DNA of 64,000 nucleotides, taken from Dryocola sp032051265. GTDB taxonomy: Bacteria > Pseudomonadota > Gammaproteobacteria > Enterobacterales > Enterobacteriaceae. The stretch lies in the NCBI GenBank assembly GCA_032051265.1, contig DAMBYU010000009.1, positions 1-64,000 on the forward strand, read 5' to 3'. Positions 1 through 10,539 of this stretch are shown here, piece by piece. The number at the start of each line of letters is the position of its first letter. Position 1 is the first letter of the stretch. The notes under the pieces are model-generated. The model saw only the letters and a program-made list of their open reading frames with translations. It was not told the origin of the DNA and did not search any database. A program made the translations under genes and the position numbers.

Positions 1-54
1 AGCGCACCCCTGATAAGGGTGAGGTCGGTGGTTCAAGTCCACTCAGGCCTACCA
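1..54 (+). tRNA. ileT: tRNA-Ile (GAT), 3' part, cut by window start
   Basis: The first 54 bases match the 3' part of bacterial tRNA-Ile(GAT): anticodon arm with CTGATAA, variable loop, T arm GGTTCAAGTCC and an encoded CCA end. About 23 bases of the D-arm side lie before the window. Its place before tRNA-Ala and 23S rRNA is the usual 16S-Ile-Ala-23S spacer arrangement, so a 16S gene should lie just upstream. Confidence 0.97.
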
Positions 55-55
55 A

Positions 56-135
56 ATTCGTCGCTATCCTGCGTTACAGCGCCACTCACATACCTAAGTA
101 TGCTTCATGGCGCTGCGCCTTGGCTGGCAACGAAT
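56..135. repeat. 80-bp imperfect palindrome between the two spacer tRNAs
   Basis: The element folds on itself: ATTCGT (56-61) pairs with ACGAAT (130-135), CAGCGCCA (77-84) with TGGCGCTG (108-115), and CATAC (89-93) with GTATG (98-102) around a 4-base tip. As recalled, the E. coli spacer here is only about 42 bases and has a small hairpin, so this looks like an expanded spacer hairpin. It would separate the two tRNAs in the precursor, perhaps helping their processing. Confidence 0.7.
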
Positions 136-169
136 TGATGGTGAATCAATAAGGTTTTACGAAATCGAT

Positions 170-245
170 GGGGCTATAGCTCAGCTGGGAGAGCGCCTGC
201 CTTGCACGCAGGAGGTCAGCGGTTCGATCCCGCTTAGCTCCACCA
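170..245 (+). tRNA. alaT: tRNA-Ala (TGC)
   Basis: A complete 76-base tRNA with acceptor stem GGGGCTA/TAGCTCC, D arm AGCTCAGCTGGGAGAGC, anticodon loop CTTGCAC (anticodon TGC), T arm GGTTCGATCC and encoded CCA. It is the second spacer tRNA of the rrn operon, cut out of the rRNA precursor by RNase P and RNase E/III processing. Confidence 0.98.
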
Positions 246-304
246 TCATTTACTGCTCAAACAATACTTCCGAGTGTACCGGTGACGGTGTACTGCGAAG
301 TATT

Positions 305-313
305 TGCTCTTTA
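305..313 (+). promoter_or_regulatory. boxA-type antitermination site in rrn spacer
   Basis: TGCTCTTTA matches the rrn boxA core. It sits between tRNA-Ala and the 23S gene, where E. coli rrn operons also carry a boxA. In rRNA transcripts boxA is bound by NusB-NusE and lets RNA polymerase pass Rho-dependent stops. The call rests on sequence match and position. Confidence 0.75.
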
Positions 314-423
314 AAAATCCGGAACAAGCTGAAAATTGAAACGACATGTCGTCTCATTCCTCCGTAATAAGGAATGGGGATACGATATGGTCGAGTCTCT
401 CAAATTTTCGCAACACGAAGTGA

Positions 424-441
424 AACACCTTCGGGTTGTGA

Positions 442-448
<7 letters not shown>
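424..448 (+). other. 5' arm of the 23S RNase III processing stalk
   Basis: The bases before and into the 23S start (around AACACCTTCGG-GTTGTG) are complementary, with minor bulges, to 3336-3361 just after the 23S 3' end. The two arms form the long stem flanking pre-23S rRNA that RNase III cuts. The pairing also helps fix both 23S ends. Confidence 0.75.
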
Positions 449-3344
<2,896 letters not shown>

Positions 3345-3443
3345 ACAACACCGAAGGTGTTTTGGTGCGAGAGACAGACAATTTTCAGCTTATCCGAGAT
3401 TTTAAATCAGTGGTCATGAAGATGACGGCTGATAAACAGAATA

Positions 3444-3563
3444 TGCCTGGCGGCAACAGCGCGGTGGTCCCACCTGATCCCATGCCGAACTCAGCAGTGA
3501 AACGCCGTAGCGCCGATGGTAGTGTGGGGTCTCCCCATGCGAGAGTAGGGAACTGCCAGGCTC
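3444..3563 (+). rRNA. rrf: 5S ribosomal RNA
   Basis: The 120-base gene starts TGCCTGGCGGCAACAGCGCG and ends CTGCCAGGC, so its ends pair as in all 5S rRNAs. It has the conserved CCACCTGATCCCATGCCGAA block of helix II-III. It follows the 23S gene by about 100 bases. No tRNA follows it, as in E. coli rrnA, and mobB comes next. Confidence 0.98.
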
Positions 3564-3575
3564 CAAACAAACACG

Positions 3576-3603
3576 AAGGCCATCCTCACGGATGGCCTTT
3601 TTG
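3576..3603 (+). terminator. rrn operon terminator
   Basis: AAGGCCATCC-TCAC-GGATGGCC followed by a T run lies 13 bases after 5S rRNA. This is the standard strong intrinsic terminator at the end of enterobacterial rrn operons. Confidence 0.9.
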
Positions 3604-3647
3604 TCGTCTGTCATTTAAGAAAAAGCCCGCTTAAAAGCAGGCCATAA

Positions 3648-4154
3648 CTATTTTTGTAGCCATTTACTGATAAAATCAGCGATCTCGTTCGGCGAATTAA
3701 TATCCAGAATGGGGATTTTCAAAGCATTTACGCTTATATCACAAGCAACGGCGATAACGTGGCTGTCGATCTTTAACGCTTCAAAGCTGTGCGAAACCCC
3801 CTCTCTGTAAAGCAGGATTTTAGGGACTTCTTCATGTTTAAAACCTTCTACCAGTATTAAGTCCAGCGAAGAAGTATCCATTCGACTTGCGAGTCTGTAG
3901 AGATCTAATTCGGGTTCTTCCGGGGTTTCGGTCATCAGCGCCCATCGTTTTTGGCTGACCACCATAGTCTGGGCCGCGCCCGCTTTACGCAGTTCGTAGC
4001 TGTCTTTCCCTGGCTTATCGACATCCATATCGTGATGGGTATGTTTTATCAAACCCGGACGAATCCCTCGTTCTGTTAGCAAAGGGATAAGCTGTTTTAA
4101 AAGCGTTGTTTTTCCCGTACCGCTCCACGCGGCGAAGGCCAGCAGAGGGATCAT
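3648..4154 (-). CDS. mobB: MobB, molybdopterin-guanine dinucleotide adapter
   Basis: A GTP-binding accessory protein of molybdenum cofactor biosynthesis, which helps MobA attach GMP to molybdopterin to make the MGD form used by enterobacterial molybdoenzymes. The P-loop AAWSGTGKTTL lies at about residues 8-18, followed by the family segment HTHHDMDVDKPGKDSYELRK, and LILVEGFKHE further on. With the ATG at 4154 the protein has 168 residues, close to the E. coli 170-175. Its ATG overlaps the mobA stop by 4 bases (ATGA), so the two are translationally coupled. The order 5S-mobB-mobA matches E. coli rrnA, but here mobB and rrn are convergent as in that genome. Confidence 0.95.
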   Translation of the reverse strand: MIPLLAFAAWSGTGKTTLLKQLIPLLTERGIRPGLIKHTHHDMDVDKPGKDSYELRKAGAAQTMVVSQKRWALMTETPEEPELDLYRLASRMDTSSLDLILVEGFKHEEVPKILLYREGVSHSFEALKIDSHVIAVACDISVNALKIPILDINSPNEIADFISKWLQK

Positions 4155-4735
4155 TGTTGCCTCTCCCAACGGTTGAGATCTTCGGGGGAGTTTACATTGA
4201 TGAAGTTTTGCTGCTGCTCAGGGAAAATAACAGCATGGCCGCCCGCCTCACGCAGAAAAAGCATTACGCGCCGTTCGCCTGCCGCCAGGTAGCCCTCAAG
4301 CGCAGACGTCAGCTTGCGGTGGATAAGCACAATAGCTGGGTGATCGCGCTCTCCGTCATTTACCCAAACGACGGGATATTGCCCTCGTGCGTTCCAGAGC
4401 CGGGCCGCAAGATCTTCCGGAATTCCTGGCGTATCGCAGGGACAGAACAGAAACCATTCGCAATCGAGCTCCTGCATCACCGACAACATGCCAGCCAGGG
4501 GACCGGGATAATCCGGCAGGGTATCTTTCAGGACCTTTAGCCCGCTACGCTGATATTTTTCAAGATTCCTGTTTGCGCTGATCGCCATGTCTCCGACCTG
4601 CGGTGCGAGCCTTGTGATGACATGTTCGAAAAGCGGCAAGCCATTTAGCATTACCAGCCCTTTATCCTGCCCGCCCATTCTCGTAGCGCGCCCGCCGGCC
4701 AGAATAACCCCTGTTATTTCTGTTAAACGTCTCAC
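4151..4735 (-). CDS. mobA: MobA, molybdenum cofactor guanylyltransferase
   Basis: This enzyme transfers GMP from GTP to Mo-molybdopterin to form the guanine dinucleotide cofactor. The nucleotidyltransferase signature GVILAGGRATRMGGQDKG lies near the N-terminus, followed by DYPGPLAGMLS and FCPCDTP. The frame is open upstream for another 50 codons, but homology starts at VRRLTEITG. I chose the GTG at 4735 because it has AGAGG eight bases upstream and gives 194 residues, the family length. It is the first gene of the mobAB pair and is divergent from yihD. Confidence 0.93.
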   Translation of the reverse strand: MRRLTEITGVILAGGRATRMGGQDKGLVMLNGLPLFEHVITRLAPQVGDMAISANRNLEKYQRSGLKVLKDTLPDYPGPLAGMLSVMQELDCEWFLFCPCDTPGIPEDLAARLWNARGQYPVVWVNDGERDHPAIVLIHRKLTSALEGYLAAGERRVMLFLREAGGHAVIFPEQQQNFINVNSPEDLNRWERQQ

Positions 4736-4807
4736 TAATATCGCCTCTTTTATTGTGGGTTTGAGCCTGCTAACGTGTGATATCTCGCAATTGAAAGGAG
4801 CACTATC

Positions 4808-5077
4808 ATGAAATGTAAGCGTCTTAACGAACTGCTCGAGCTGCTTCAGCCCGCGTGGCAAAAAGAGCCGGATCTCAACCTGGTTCAATTTTTACAGAAA
4901 CTCGCTAAAGAGTCAGGTTATACCGGTGAATTGGCCGATCTCACTGACGATGTGCTGATCTATCACCTGAAAATGCGGGATTCAGAAAAAGATGCCGTTA
5001 TTCCCGGTATTCAAAAAGATTATGAAGAAGATTTTAAGACCGCTCTGCTGCGTGCGCGTGGGGTAATTAAAGAGTAA
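4808..5077 (+). CDS. yihD: YihD, conserved small protein of unknown function
   Basis: An 89-residue soluble, acidic protein, the same length and nearly the same sequence as E. coli YihD (DUF1040). It starts MKCKRLNELLELLQPAWQKE and ends ARGVIKE, with a good GAAAGGAG ribosome site. It has no signal peptide or membrane segment. It is divergent from mobA and lies 76 bases upstream of srkA, and may share transcripts with srkA-dsbA. Its function is not known. Confidence 0.95.
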   Translation: MKCKRLNELLELLQPAWQKEPDLNLVQFLQKLAKESGYTGELADLTDDVLIYHLKMRDSEKDAVIPGIQKDYEEDFKTALLRARGVIKE

Positions 5078-5153
5078 AAGCTTGTAAGCCAGGCCACTTA
5101 AGCGGCTACGAAATGTTATCCTGAACCATTCGTATTTACTGCCGGTTGCCTGG

Positions 5154-6140
5154 ATGACAGACAGCGCTTTTAATTTTCAAACTCTACATCCGGATACCAT
5201 CATGGATGCCCTTTTTGAACAGGGTATACGGGTGGATTCCGGGCTGACTCCTCTAAATAGCTTTGAGAACCGCGTCTACCAGTTTCAGGACGAGGATCGC
5301 AGACGCTATGTGGTGAAGTTTTATCGCCCTCACCGTTGGTCCGCTGAGCAGATTGAAGAGGAACATCAGTACGCTATCGAGCTTCTGGCTGATGAAGTTC
5401 CGGTCGCCGCTCCTCTTTCTTATTCCGGTAAGACCTTATTGCGTCATCAAGGGTTTATGTTTACGGTTTTCCCAAGCCTTGGTGGACGACAGTACGAAAC
5501 GGATAATATCGATCAGATGGAGTGGGTTGGCCGCTATCTTGGCCGTATCCATCAGACCGGTCGGCGTAAGCTCTTTGAGAAGCGGCCAGCAATCGGACTT
5601 GCTGAATATCTGTATGAACCACGCGCCCTGTTTGAGCAAACGTCTCTGGTCCCGGCCGCATTAAAGCCCGCTTTTCTTAAAGCGGCGGATACTTTAATCG
5701 CTGAGGTAGAACTTCACTGGCACGACAGGTTCGATTCCCTGCGCTTACACGGAGACTGCCATCCCGGAAATATACTCTGGCGCGATGGCCCTTTGTTTGT
5801 CGATCTTGATGATGCCCGTAATGGCCCGGCTATTCAGGATATCTGGATGCTGCTGAATGGGGATAAAGCTGAACAGCGCATGCAGCTTGAAACGATAATC
5901 GAAGCTTATGAAGAGTTCACTCCTTTTGCATCAGACGAAATCGCCCTCATAGAACCTTTACGGGCAATGCGTATGGTTTATTATCTCGCGTGGATTATGA
6001 GACGCTGGGATGACCCCGCTTTTCCCAGAAATTTTCCCTGGATTAACGAGGAAGATTACTGGCGGAGACAGACTGCAACTTTCACAGAGCAGGTCCGGGT
6101 TCTGCGTGAGCCCCCATTAAAATTAACGCCAATGTATTAG
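5154..6140 (+). CDS. srkA: SrkA (RdoA/YihE), stress-response Ser/Thr kinase
   Basis: A 328-residue cytoplasmic kinase of the aminoglycoside phosphotransferase/choline kinase fold, the length of E. coli SrkA. In E. coli it protects against death from the MazF pathway and oxidative stress and belongs to the Cpx regulon with dsbA. The visible catalytic parts are the loop LRLHGDCHPGNILW (about 198-211), in which HGD..PGN is the Brenner-type motif, and the metal-binding FVDLDDARNGP just after. The ATG overlaps the end of a GC-rich leader, and dsbA follows 27 bases downstream, so the two probably form an operon. Confidence 0.96.
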   Translation: MTDSAFNFQTLHPDTIMDALFEQGIRVDSGLTPLNSFENRVYQFQDEDRRRYVVKFYRPHRWSAEQIEEEHQYAIELLADEVPVAAPLSYSGKTLLRHQGFMFTVFPSLGGRQYETDNIDQMEWVGRYLGRIHQTGRRKLFEKRPAIGLAEYLYEPRALFEQTSLVPAALKPAFLKAADTLIAEVELHWHDRFDSLRLHGDCHPGNILWRDGPLFVDLDDARNGPAIQDIWMLLNGDKAEQRMQLETIIEAYEEFTPFASDEIALIEPLRAMRMVYYLAWIMRRWDDPAFPRNFPWINEEDYWRRQTATFTEQVRVLREPPLKLTPMY

Positions 6141-6167
6141 TCAGTATTATTCAGGAGAAAGTGGATT

Positions 6168-6791
6168 ATGAAAAAGATTTGGCTGGCACTAGCGGGTATG
6201 ATTCTGGCATTCAGTGCCTTGGCTGCCCAGTTCACCGACGGTAAAGAGTTCGTTACCCTCGATAAACCCGTCGCGGGCGAACCGCAGGTATTAGAGTTTT
6301 TCTCGTTCTACTGCCCGCACTGCTACCAGTTCGAAGAAGTGCTTCATGTCTCTGATGCGGTGAAGAAAAAACTGCCGGAAGGCACAAAAATGACTAAATA
6401 CCACGTTGAGTTCCTGGGCCCGTTGGGCAAAGATCTGACTCAGGCATGGGCCGTTGCAATGGCGCTTGGCGTGGAAGATAAAATTACCGCCCCTATGTTT
6501 GAAGCCGTGCAAAAAACGCAAACCGTACAGAACGTTGCGGATATCCGTAAAGTCTTCATCGACGCGGGTGTAAAAGCGGAAGAGTACGACGCAGCCTGGA
6601 ACAGCTTTGTAGTGAAATCTATGGTTGCCCAACAAGAGAAAGCCGCCGCCGATCTGCAGCTGCAGGGTGTGCCAGCCATCTTTGTTAACGGTAAATACCA
6701 GTTGAATCCTCAGGGTATGGATACCAGCAGTATGGATGCAATGGTTAAGCAATATGCTGACGTGACCAAATTCCTAGTAGAGAAAAAATAA
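6168..6791 (+). CDS. dsbA: DsbA, periplasmic thiol:disulfide oxidoreductase
   Basis: DsbA puts disulfide bonds into exported proteins and is re-oxidised by DsbB. It has 207 residues. Residues 1-19 are a typical signal peptide (basic MKK, a hydrophobic core, cleavage after SALA). The thioredoxin-fold active site CPHC lies at residues 49-52 in FFSFYCPHCYQF, and the cis-proline loop GVPAIFVNG lies near residue 170. The start has a strong AGGAGA site. It follows srkA closely and ends at its own intrinsic terminator. The E. coli neighbour yihF is absent, and a broken yihG follows on the other strand. Confidence 0.98.
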   Translation: MKKIWLALAGMILAFSALAAQFTDGKEFVTLDKPVAGEPQVLEFFSFYCPHCYQFEEVLHVSDAVKKKLPEGTKMTKYHVEFLGPLGKDLTQAWAVAMALGVEDKITAPMFEAVQKTQTVQNVADIRKVFIDAGVKAEEYDAAWNSFVVKSMVAQQEKAAADLQLQGVPAIFVNGKYQLNPQGMDTSSMDAMVKQYADVTKFLVEKK

Positions 6792-6795
6792 CGAA

Positions 6796-6826
6796 AAAGC
6801 CGGTCACTGACCGGCTTTCTTTTTTT
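6796..6826 (+). terminator. dsbA terminator
   Basis: AAAGCCGGTC-ACT-GACCGGCTTT followed by a long T run begins 5 bases after the dsbA stop. It overlaps the 3' end of the yihG remnant on the other strand. Confidence 0.9.
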
Positions 6827-7140
6827 GCATAATGCTGCTGAGCAGAGCATCTTTCTCATACCAACGCATTGAGCCATGTCTGAAAGCGACGTTTAAAGCC
6901 TTTATCATTGATATAGTCGTCGCGTAAACCTTTCTCAATCGCTACCAGCGATACGCGTACCACAATCCTCGTCATCTTCCCGGTTAACATGTCATAAAAC
7001 GGTGAGCCTGTGTTTTCCGGATAGCAGAGCATCACATTCAAAAGCTTATCGAATTTTTCCTCAAGCAAGTCAGTACCATTGCAATCCCGGCGGGGTGTAA
7101 AGCCGCAGCTTCTCTGCACCGACAGCTTTTTCCGGAAGAT
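6804..7140 (-). pseudogene. yihG: yihG remnant (inner-membrane acyltransferase), 5' two thirds deleted and frameshifted
   Basis: On the minus strand this stretch reads as the C-terminal third of YihG, a PlsC-type acyltransferase that sits in E. coli between dsbA/yihF and polA. The middle part FDKLLNVMLCYPEN through INDKGFKRRFQTWLNAL is in one frame (about 7050-6860). Upstream, the segment HPAGIAMVLTCL matches YihG only in another frame. Downstream, after NAL, the match continues as WYEKDALLSSIMQKK in a third frame and ends at a stop at 6804. That gives two frameshifts. The first 200 or so residues, with the HX4D catalytic motif, are gone. The comparison uses remembered E. coli YihG and should be aligned. 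A 66-residue product from the surviving frame cannot be excluded. Confidence 0.8.
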
Positions 7141-7299
7141 ATCCGCGACTTATAGCATAAATCGTTTTTATATCCACATTACATAATAATGAAATTCTTC
7201 ATGTCCGGCCGGATGAATATAGCATAACCTATTGATGTAAAAAAGAATGTAGCGGATAGAATAAAGTAATTACTTCAGGATATTAGTCAGTTATAAAAC

Positions 7300-7319
7300 T
7301 ATACACAAAGTTATCCACA
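7300..7319 (+). promoter_or_regulatory. Two DnaA boxes upstream of polA
   Basis: TTATCCACA at 7311-7319 is a perfect DnaA box. CTATACACA at 7300-7308 is one base off the consensus and lies 11 bases (one helical turn) upstream in the same direction. They sit in the 312-base stretch (7141-7453) between the yihG remnant and the polA start, which holds no gene that I can see. DnaA has been reported to stimulate E. coli polA expression, so control of polA is the likely role. Confidence 0.6.
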
Positions 7320-7453
7320 ATTTCCGTGTTGCGTAAGATCTCGCGGATCCATAAAACTTTTTGCCTAATCTGTCCCAAAGGCTCATGTTTTTGGCCAGGC
7401 TATGGCATCCTTTAGCTATAAATTTAAATCCCCCAGGTATGGAACGGAACACT

Positions 7454-10240
7454 ATGGTTCAGATCGCGCAAAATCCGCTTATTCTCGTTGATGGCTCATC
7501 CTATCTTTATCGGGCCTATCATGCCTTTCCTCCTCTGACTAACAGCCGGGGCGAACCGACAGGCGCGATGTACGGCGTACTCAATATGTTGCGTAGTCTG
7601 TTGATGCAGTATCAGCCGACTCATGCCGCCGTGGTCTTTGATGCGAAAGGCAAAACTTTTCGCGATGAGTTATTTGAACATTATAAATCCCATCGTCCAC
7701 CTATGCCGGACGATCTGCGCGCTCAAATCGAGCCGCTTCATGCCATGGTTAAAGCGATGGGACTGCCATTACTGGCGGTATCAGGCGTAGAAGCAGACGA
7801 CGTGATAGGCACGCTCGCTCTGGAGGCCGGGAAAGCAGGGCGGCCGGTACTGATCAGCACCGGCGATAAAGACATGGCTCAGCTAGTGACGCCGGGCGTT
7901 ACCCTCATTAACACCATGACCAACACCATTCTGGGTCCTGAGGAAGTTTGTACCAAATATGGCGTGCCGCCAGAGCTCATTATCGATTTCCTCGCTCTGA
8001 TGGGTGACTCTTCAGATAACATTCCCGGCGTTCCTGGCGTCGGTGAAAAAACGGCTCAGGCTCTTTTGCAGGGGCTGGGCGGGCTGGATGCGCTGTATGC
8101 TAACCCGGAAAAGATCGCCGATCTTAGCTTCCGCGGTGCAAAAACCATGGCAGCGAAGCTTGAGCAAAACAAAGAGGTGGCATACCTCTCGTATCAGCTT
8201 GCGACGATTAAAACAGATGTCGAGCTCGAGCTCACCTGTGAACAGCTCGAAGTACAGCAGCCTGTGGCAGAGGAATTACTCGACCTGTTTAAGCACTACG
8301 AGTTCAAACGCTGGACAACAGACGTCGAAGCCGGCACCTGGCTGCAGGCTAAAGGTGCTAAAGCCGCCGCGAAGCCGCAAAAAACGATTGAGATCGCAGT
8401 CGAACCCGAAGAGCAAGCCAGCACACTTTCTTATGAAAACTACGTCACTATCCTTGATGAGAAACGCCTTCAGGAGTGGATTGCCCGCCTGAAGAAAGCG
8501 CCATACTTTGCTTTTGATACTGAAACAGACAGTCTGGACAATGTCAGCGCAAATCTGGTTGGCCTCTCTTTCGCCACAGAGCCGGGCGTTGCTTGCTACA
8601 TCCCGGTTGCGCATGACTATATCGACGCGCCGGACCAGCTTCCTCTTGAGCGCGTGCTTGAGCTACTCAAGCCGCTGCTTGAAGATGAAAAGGCGCTGAA
8701 AGTTGGTCAGAACCTGAAATATGATCGCGGGATCGTCGACAACTATGGCATTGAACTGCGCGGTATCGCGTTTGATACCATGCTGGAATCTTACATTCTG
8801 GACAGCGTGGCGGGTCGTCACGATATGGACAGCCTGTCCAGCCGCTGGCTTAAGCACAAAACCATCACCTTTGAGGAAATCGCCGGCAAAGGTAAAAAGC
8901 AGCTAACCTTCAACCAGATCGATCTGGAGCAGGCCGGGCGCTATGCAGCGGAGGATGCGGACGTCACGCTGCAGTTGCACCTGAAAATGTGGCCAGAACT
9001 CGAAAAAAACGAAGGTCCGCTTAATATCTTCAATAATGTTGAAATGCCGCTGGTGCCGGTGCTGTCGCGTATTGAACGTAACGGCGTGAAGATCGATCCG
9101 GCTGTTTTGCATACGCATTCCGGACAGCTTACCAAACGCCTTGCCGAGCTGGAGATTAAAGCGCACGAAATTGCTGGCGAAGCGTTTAACCTTTCCTCCC
9201 CGAAACAGCTACAGACTATTCTTTTCGAAAAACAAGGCATTAAGCCGCTGAAGAAAACGCCGGGCGGTGCGCCATCCACCTCTGAGGAGGTGCTTGCGGA
9301 GCTGGCTTTGGATTATCCGTTGCCGAAAGTCATCCTCGAACACCGGGGGCTTGCGAAGCTGAAATCGACCTACACCGATAAACTGCCGCTGATGATTAAC
9401 CCGAAAACCGGGCGCGTACATACTTCCTATCATCAGGCCGTTGCGGCGACGGGACGTTTGTCATCAACCGATCCGAACCTGCAAAATATTCCGGTGCGTA
9501 ACGAAGAAGGGCGTCGTATTCGCCAGGCTTTTATTGCGCCAGAAGATTATGTGATTGTTTCCGCTGACTACTCGCAAATTGAGCTGCGCATTATGGCGCA
9601 CCTTTCCCGCGATAAAGGCCTGTTGAGCGCTTTTGCAGAAGGCAAAGATATTCACCGCGCAACGGCGGCTGAGGTCTTCGGCCTTCCGCTGGAAAGCGTT
9701 TCAGGTGAACAGCGCCGCAGCGCGAAAGCGATTAACTTCGGTCTGATTTATGGCATGAGCGCTTTCGGCCTGTCGCGTCAGCTCAATATTCCGCGTAAAG
9801 AGTCCCAGAAGTATATGGACCTCTACTTTGAGCGTTACCCGGGTGTTCTGGAATATATGGAGCGCACTCGTGCTCAAGCCAAAGAGAAAGGCTACGTTGA
9901 AACCCTTGATGGCCGTCGTTTGTATCTGCCGGACATCAATTCCAGCAACGCTGCACGCCGTGCAGGCGCTGAACGTGCGGCGATCAACGCCCCGATGCAG
10001 GGAACAGCGGCAGATATCATCAAACGGGCAATGATCGCCGTGGATGAATGGCTGGAAAAAGAGAAGCCGCGCGTGAAAATGATTATGCAGGTTCACGATG
10101 AACTGGTGTTTGAAGTGCACAAAGATGACGTTGCAGCCGTGTCCGGGAAGGTTCGCGAACTGATGGAAGGCAGCATGAAGCTGGACGTCCCGTTGCTGGT
10201 TGAAGTGGGCTGCGGTGCAAACTGGGATGAAGCGCATTAA
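7454..10240 (+). CDS. polA: DNA polymerase I
   Basis: The repair and Okazaki-fragment-maturation polymerase, with 928 residues, exactly the E. coli length. The 5'-3' exonuclease/flap domain fills about 1-323 (GVEADDVIG, LMGDSSDNIPGVPG). The 3'-5' proofreading domain fills about 324-517 (FDTETDSL, AAEDADVT). The polymerase domain fills 521-928 with motif A VSADYSQIELRIMAH, O helix KAINFGLIYGMSAFGL and motif C MQVHDELVFEV. The frame is open for 31 codons before the ATG at 7454, but similarity starts at MVQIAQNPLILVDG, so that ATG was chosen. Two DnaA boxes lie 135-150 bases upstream. Spot 42 follows. Confidence 0.98.
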   Translation: MVQIAQNPLILVDGSSYLYRAYHAFPPLTNSRGEPTGAMYGVLNMLRSLLMQYQPTHAAVVFDAKGKTFRDELFEHYKSHRPPMPDDLRAQIEPLHAMVKAMGLPLLAVSGVEADDVIGTLALEAGKAGRPVLISTGDKDMAQLVTPGVTLINTMTNTILGPEEVCTKYGVPPELIIDFLALMGDSSDNIPGVPGVGEKTAQALLQGLGGLDALYANPEKIADLSFRGAKTMAAKLEQNKEVAYLSYQLATIKTDVELELTCEQLEVQQPVAEELLDLFKHYEFKRWTTDVEAGTWLQAKGAKAAAKPQKTIEIAVEPEEQASTLSYENYVTILDEKRLQEWIARLKKAPYFAFDTETDSLDNVSANLVGLSFATEPGVACYIPVAHDYIDAPDQLPLERVLELLKPLLEDEKALKVGQNLKYDRGIVDNYGIELRGIAFDTMLESYILDSVAGRHDMDSLSSRWLKHKTITFEEIAGKGKKQLTFNQIDLEQAGRYAAEDADVTLQLHLKMWPELEKNEGPLNIFNNVEMPLVPVLSRIERNGVKIDPAVLHTHSGQLTKRLAELEIKAHEIAGEAFNLSSPKQLQTILFEKQGIKPLKKTPGGAPSTSEEVLAELALDYPLPKVILEHRGLAKLKSTYTDKLPLMINPKTGRVHTSYHQAVAATGRLSSTDPNLQNIPVRNEEGRRIRQAFIAPEDYVIVSADYSQIELRIMAHLSRDKGLLSAFAEGKDIHRATAAEVFGLPLESVSGEQRRSAKAINFGLIYGMSAFGLSRQLNIPRKESQKYMDLYFERYPGVLEYMERTRAQAKEKGYVETLDGRRLYLPDINSSNAARRAGAERAAINAPMQGTAADIIKRAMIAVDEWLEKEKPRVKMIMQVHDELVFEVHKDDVAAVSGKVRELMEGSMKLDVPLLVEVGCGANWDEAH

Positions 10241-10387
10241 TGCGTCAGTATCGGCATCATTTTTTTGTAACTAAGCAACATAAGGCATAGCTTTTTGTGA
10301 TGATGGTTCAAGAACGGTATGCAAATAGTGAAAAAAAACTACAAAAAATGCTTTTTCAACCGGATAAAAAGGAGTAGAGTTATTTGC

Positions 10388-10496
10388 GTAGGGTACAGAG
10401 GTAAGATGTTCTATCTTTCAGACCTTTTACTTCACGTAATCGGATTTGGCTGAATATTTTAGCCGCCCCAGTCAGTAATGACTGGGGCGTTTTTTA
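10388..10496 (+). ncRNA. spf: Spot 42 small RNA
   Basis: The 109-base gene is almost identical to E. coli spf, from GTAGGGTACAGAGG to the terminator GCCCCAGTCA-GTAA-TGACTGGGGC with its T run. Spot 42 is an Hfq-dependent RNA, repressed by CRP-cAMP, that blocks galK and many catabolic mRNAs when glucose is present. It lies between polA and engB as in E. coli. The AT-rich 147 bases between polA and spf hold its promoter region. Confidence 0.97.
10406..10453 (+). CDS. spfP: SpfP, 15-residue protein encoded inside Spot 42
   Basis: The frame ATG...TGA inside Spot 42 encodes MFYLSDLLLHVIGFG, the small protein SpfP that has been reported in E. coli to bind CRP and reinforce Spot 42's effect. The AGGTAAG just before the ATG can act as a ribosome site. 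I see the intact frame; translation is inferred from the E. coli work. Confidence 0.7.
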   Translation: MFYLSDLLLHVIGFG

Positions 10497-10514
10497 TTGG
10501 GCGCAACCCAATAA

Positions 10515-10538
10515 AAAAGACGGGCTAACCCGTCTTTT
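10515..10538 (-). terminator. engB terminator
   Basis: On the minus strand AAAAGACGGG-TTAG-CCCGTCTTTT plus further T bases lies just after the engB stop. With the Spot 42 terminator it separates the two convergent genes. Confidence 0.85.
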
Positions 10539-10539
10539 A

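Noticed and set aside
107..367. 86-codon frame through tRNA-Ala and the rrn spacer
   Set aside because: It overlaps the tRNA and boxA region, so the reading is chance.
4106..4540. 144-codon frame on the plus strand across mobA/mobB
   Set aside because: It is a shadow of the clearly conserved mobA and mobB frames and has no similarity that I can see.
8276..8614. Antisense frames inside polA, also near 9701-10237
   Set aside because: Random open frames opposite a long GC-balanced gene; polA is conserved over its whole length.
10296..10311. TGTGATGATGGTTCAA as a CRP site for spf
   Set aside because: Only the left half matches CRP; the right half is poor and the distance to the spf start (about 84 bases) does not fit the E. 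coli arrangement that I recall.
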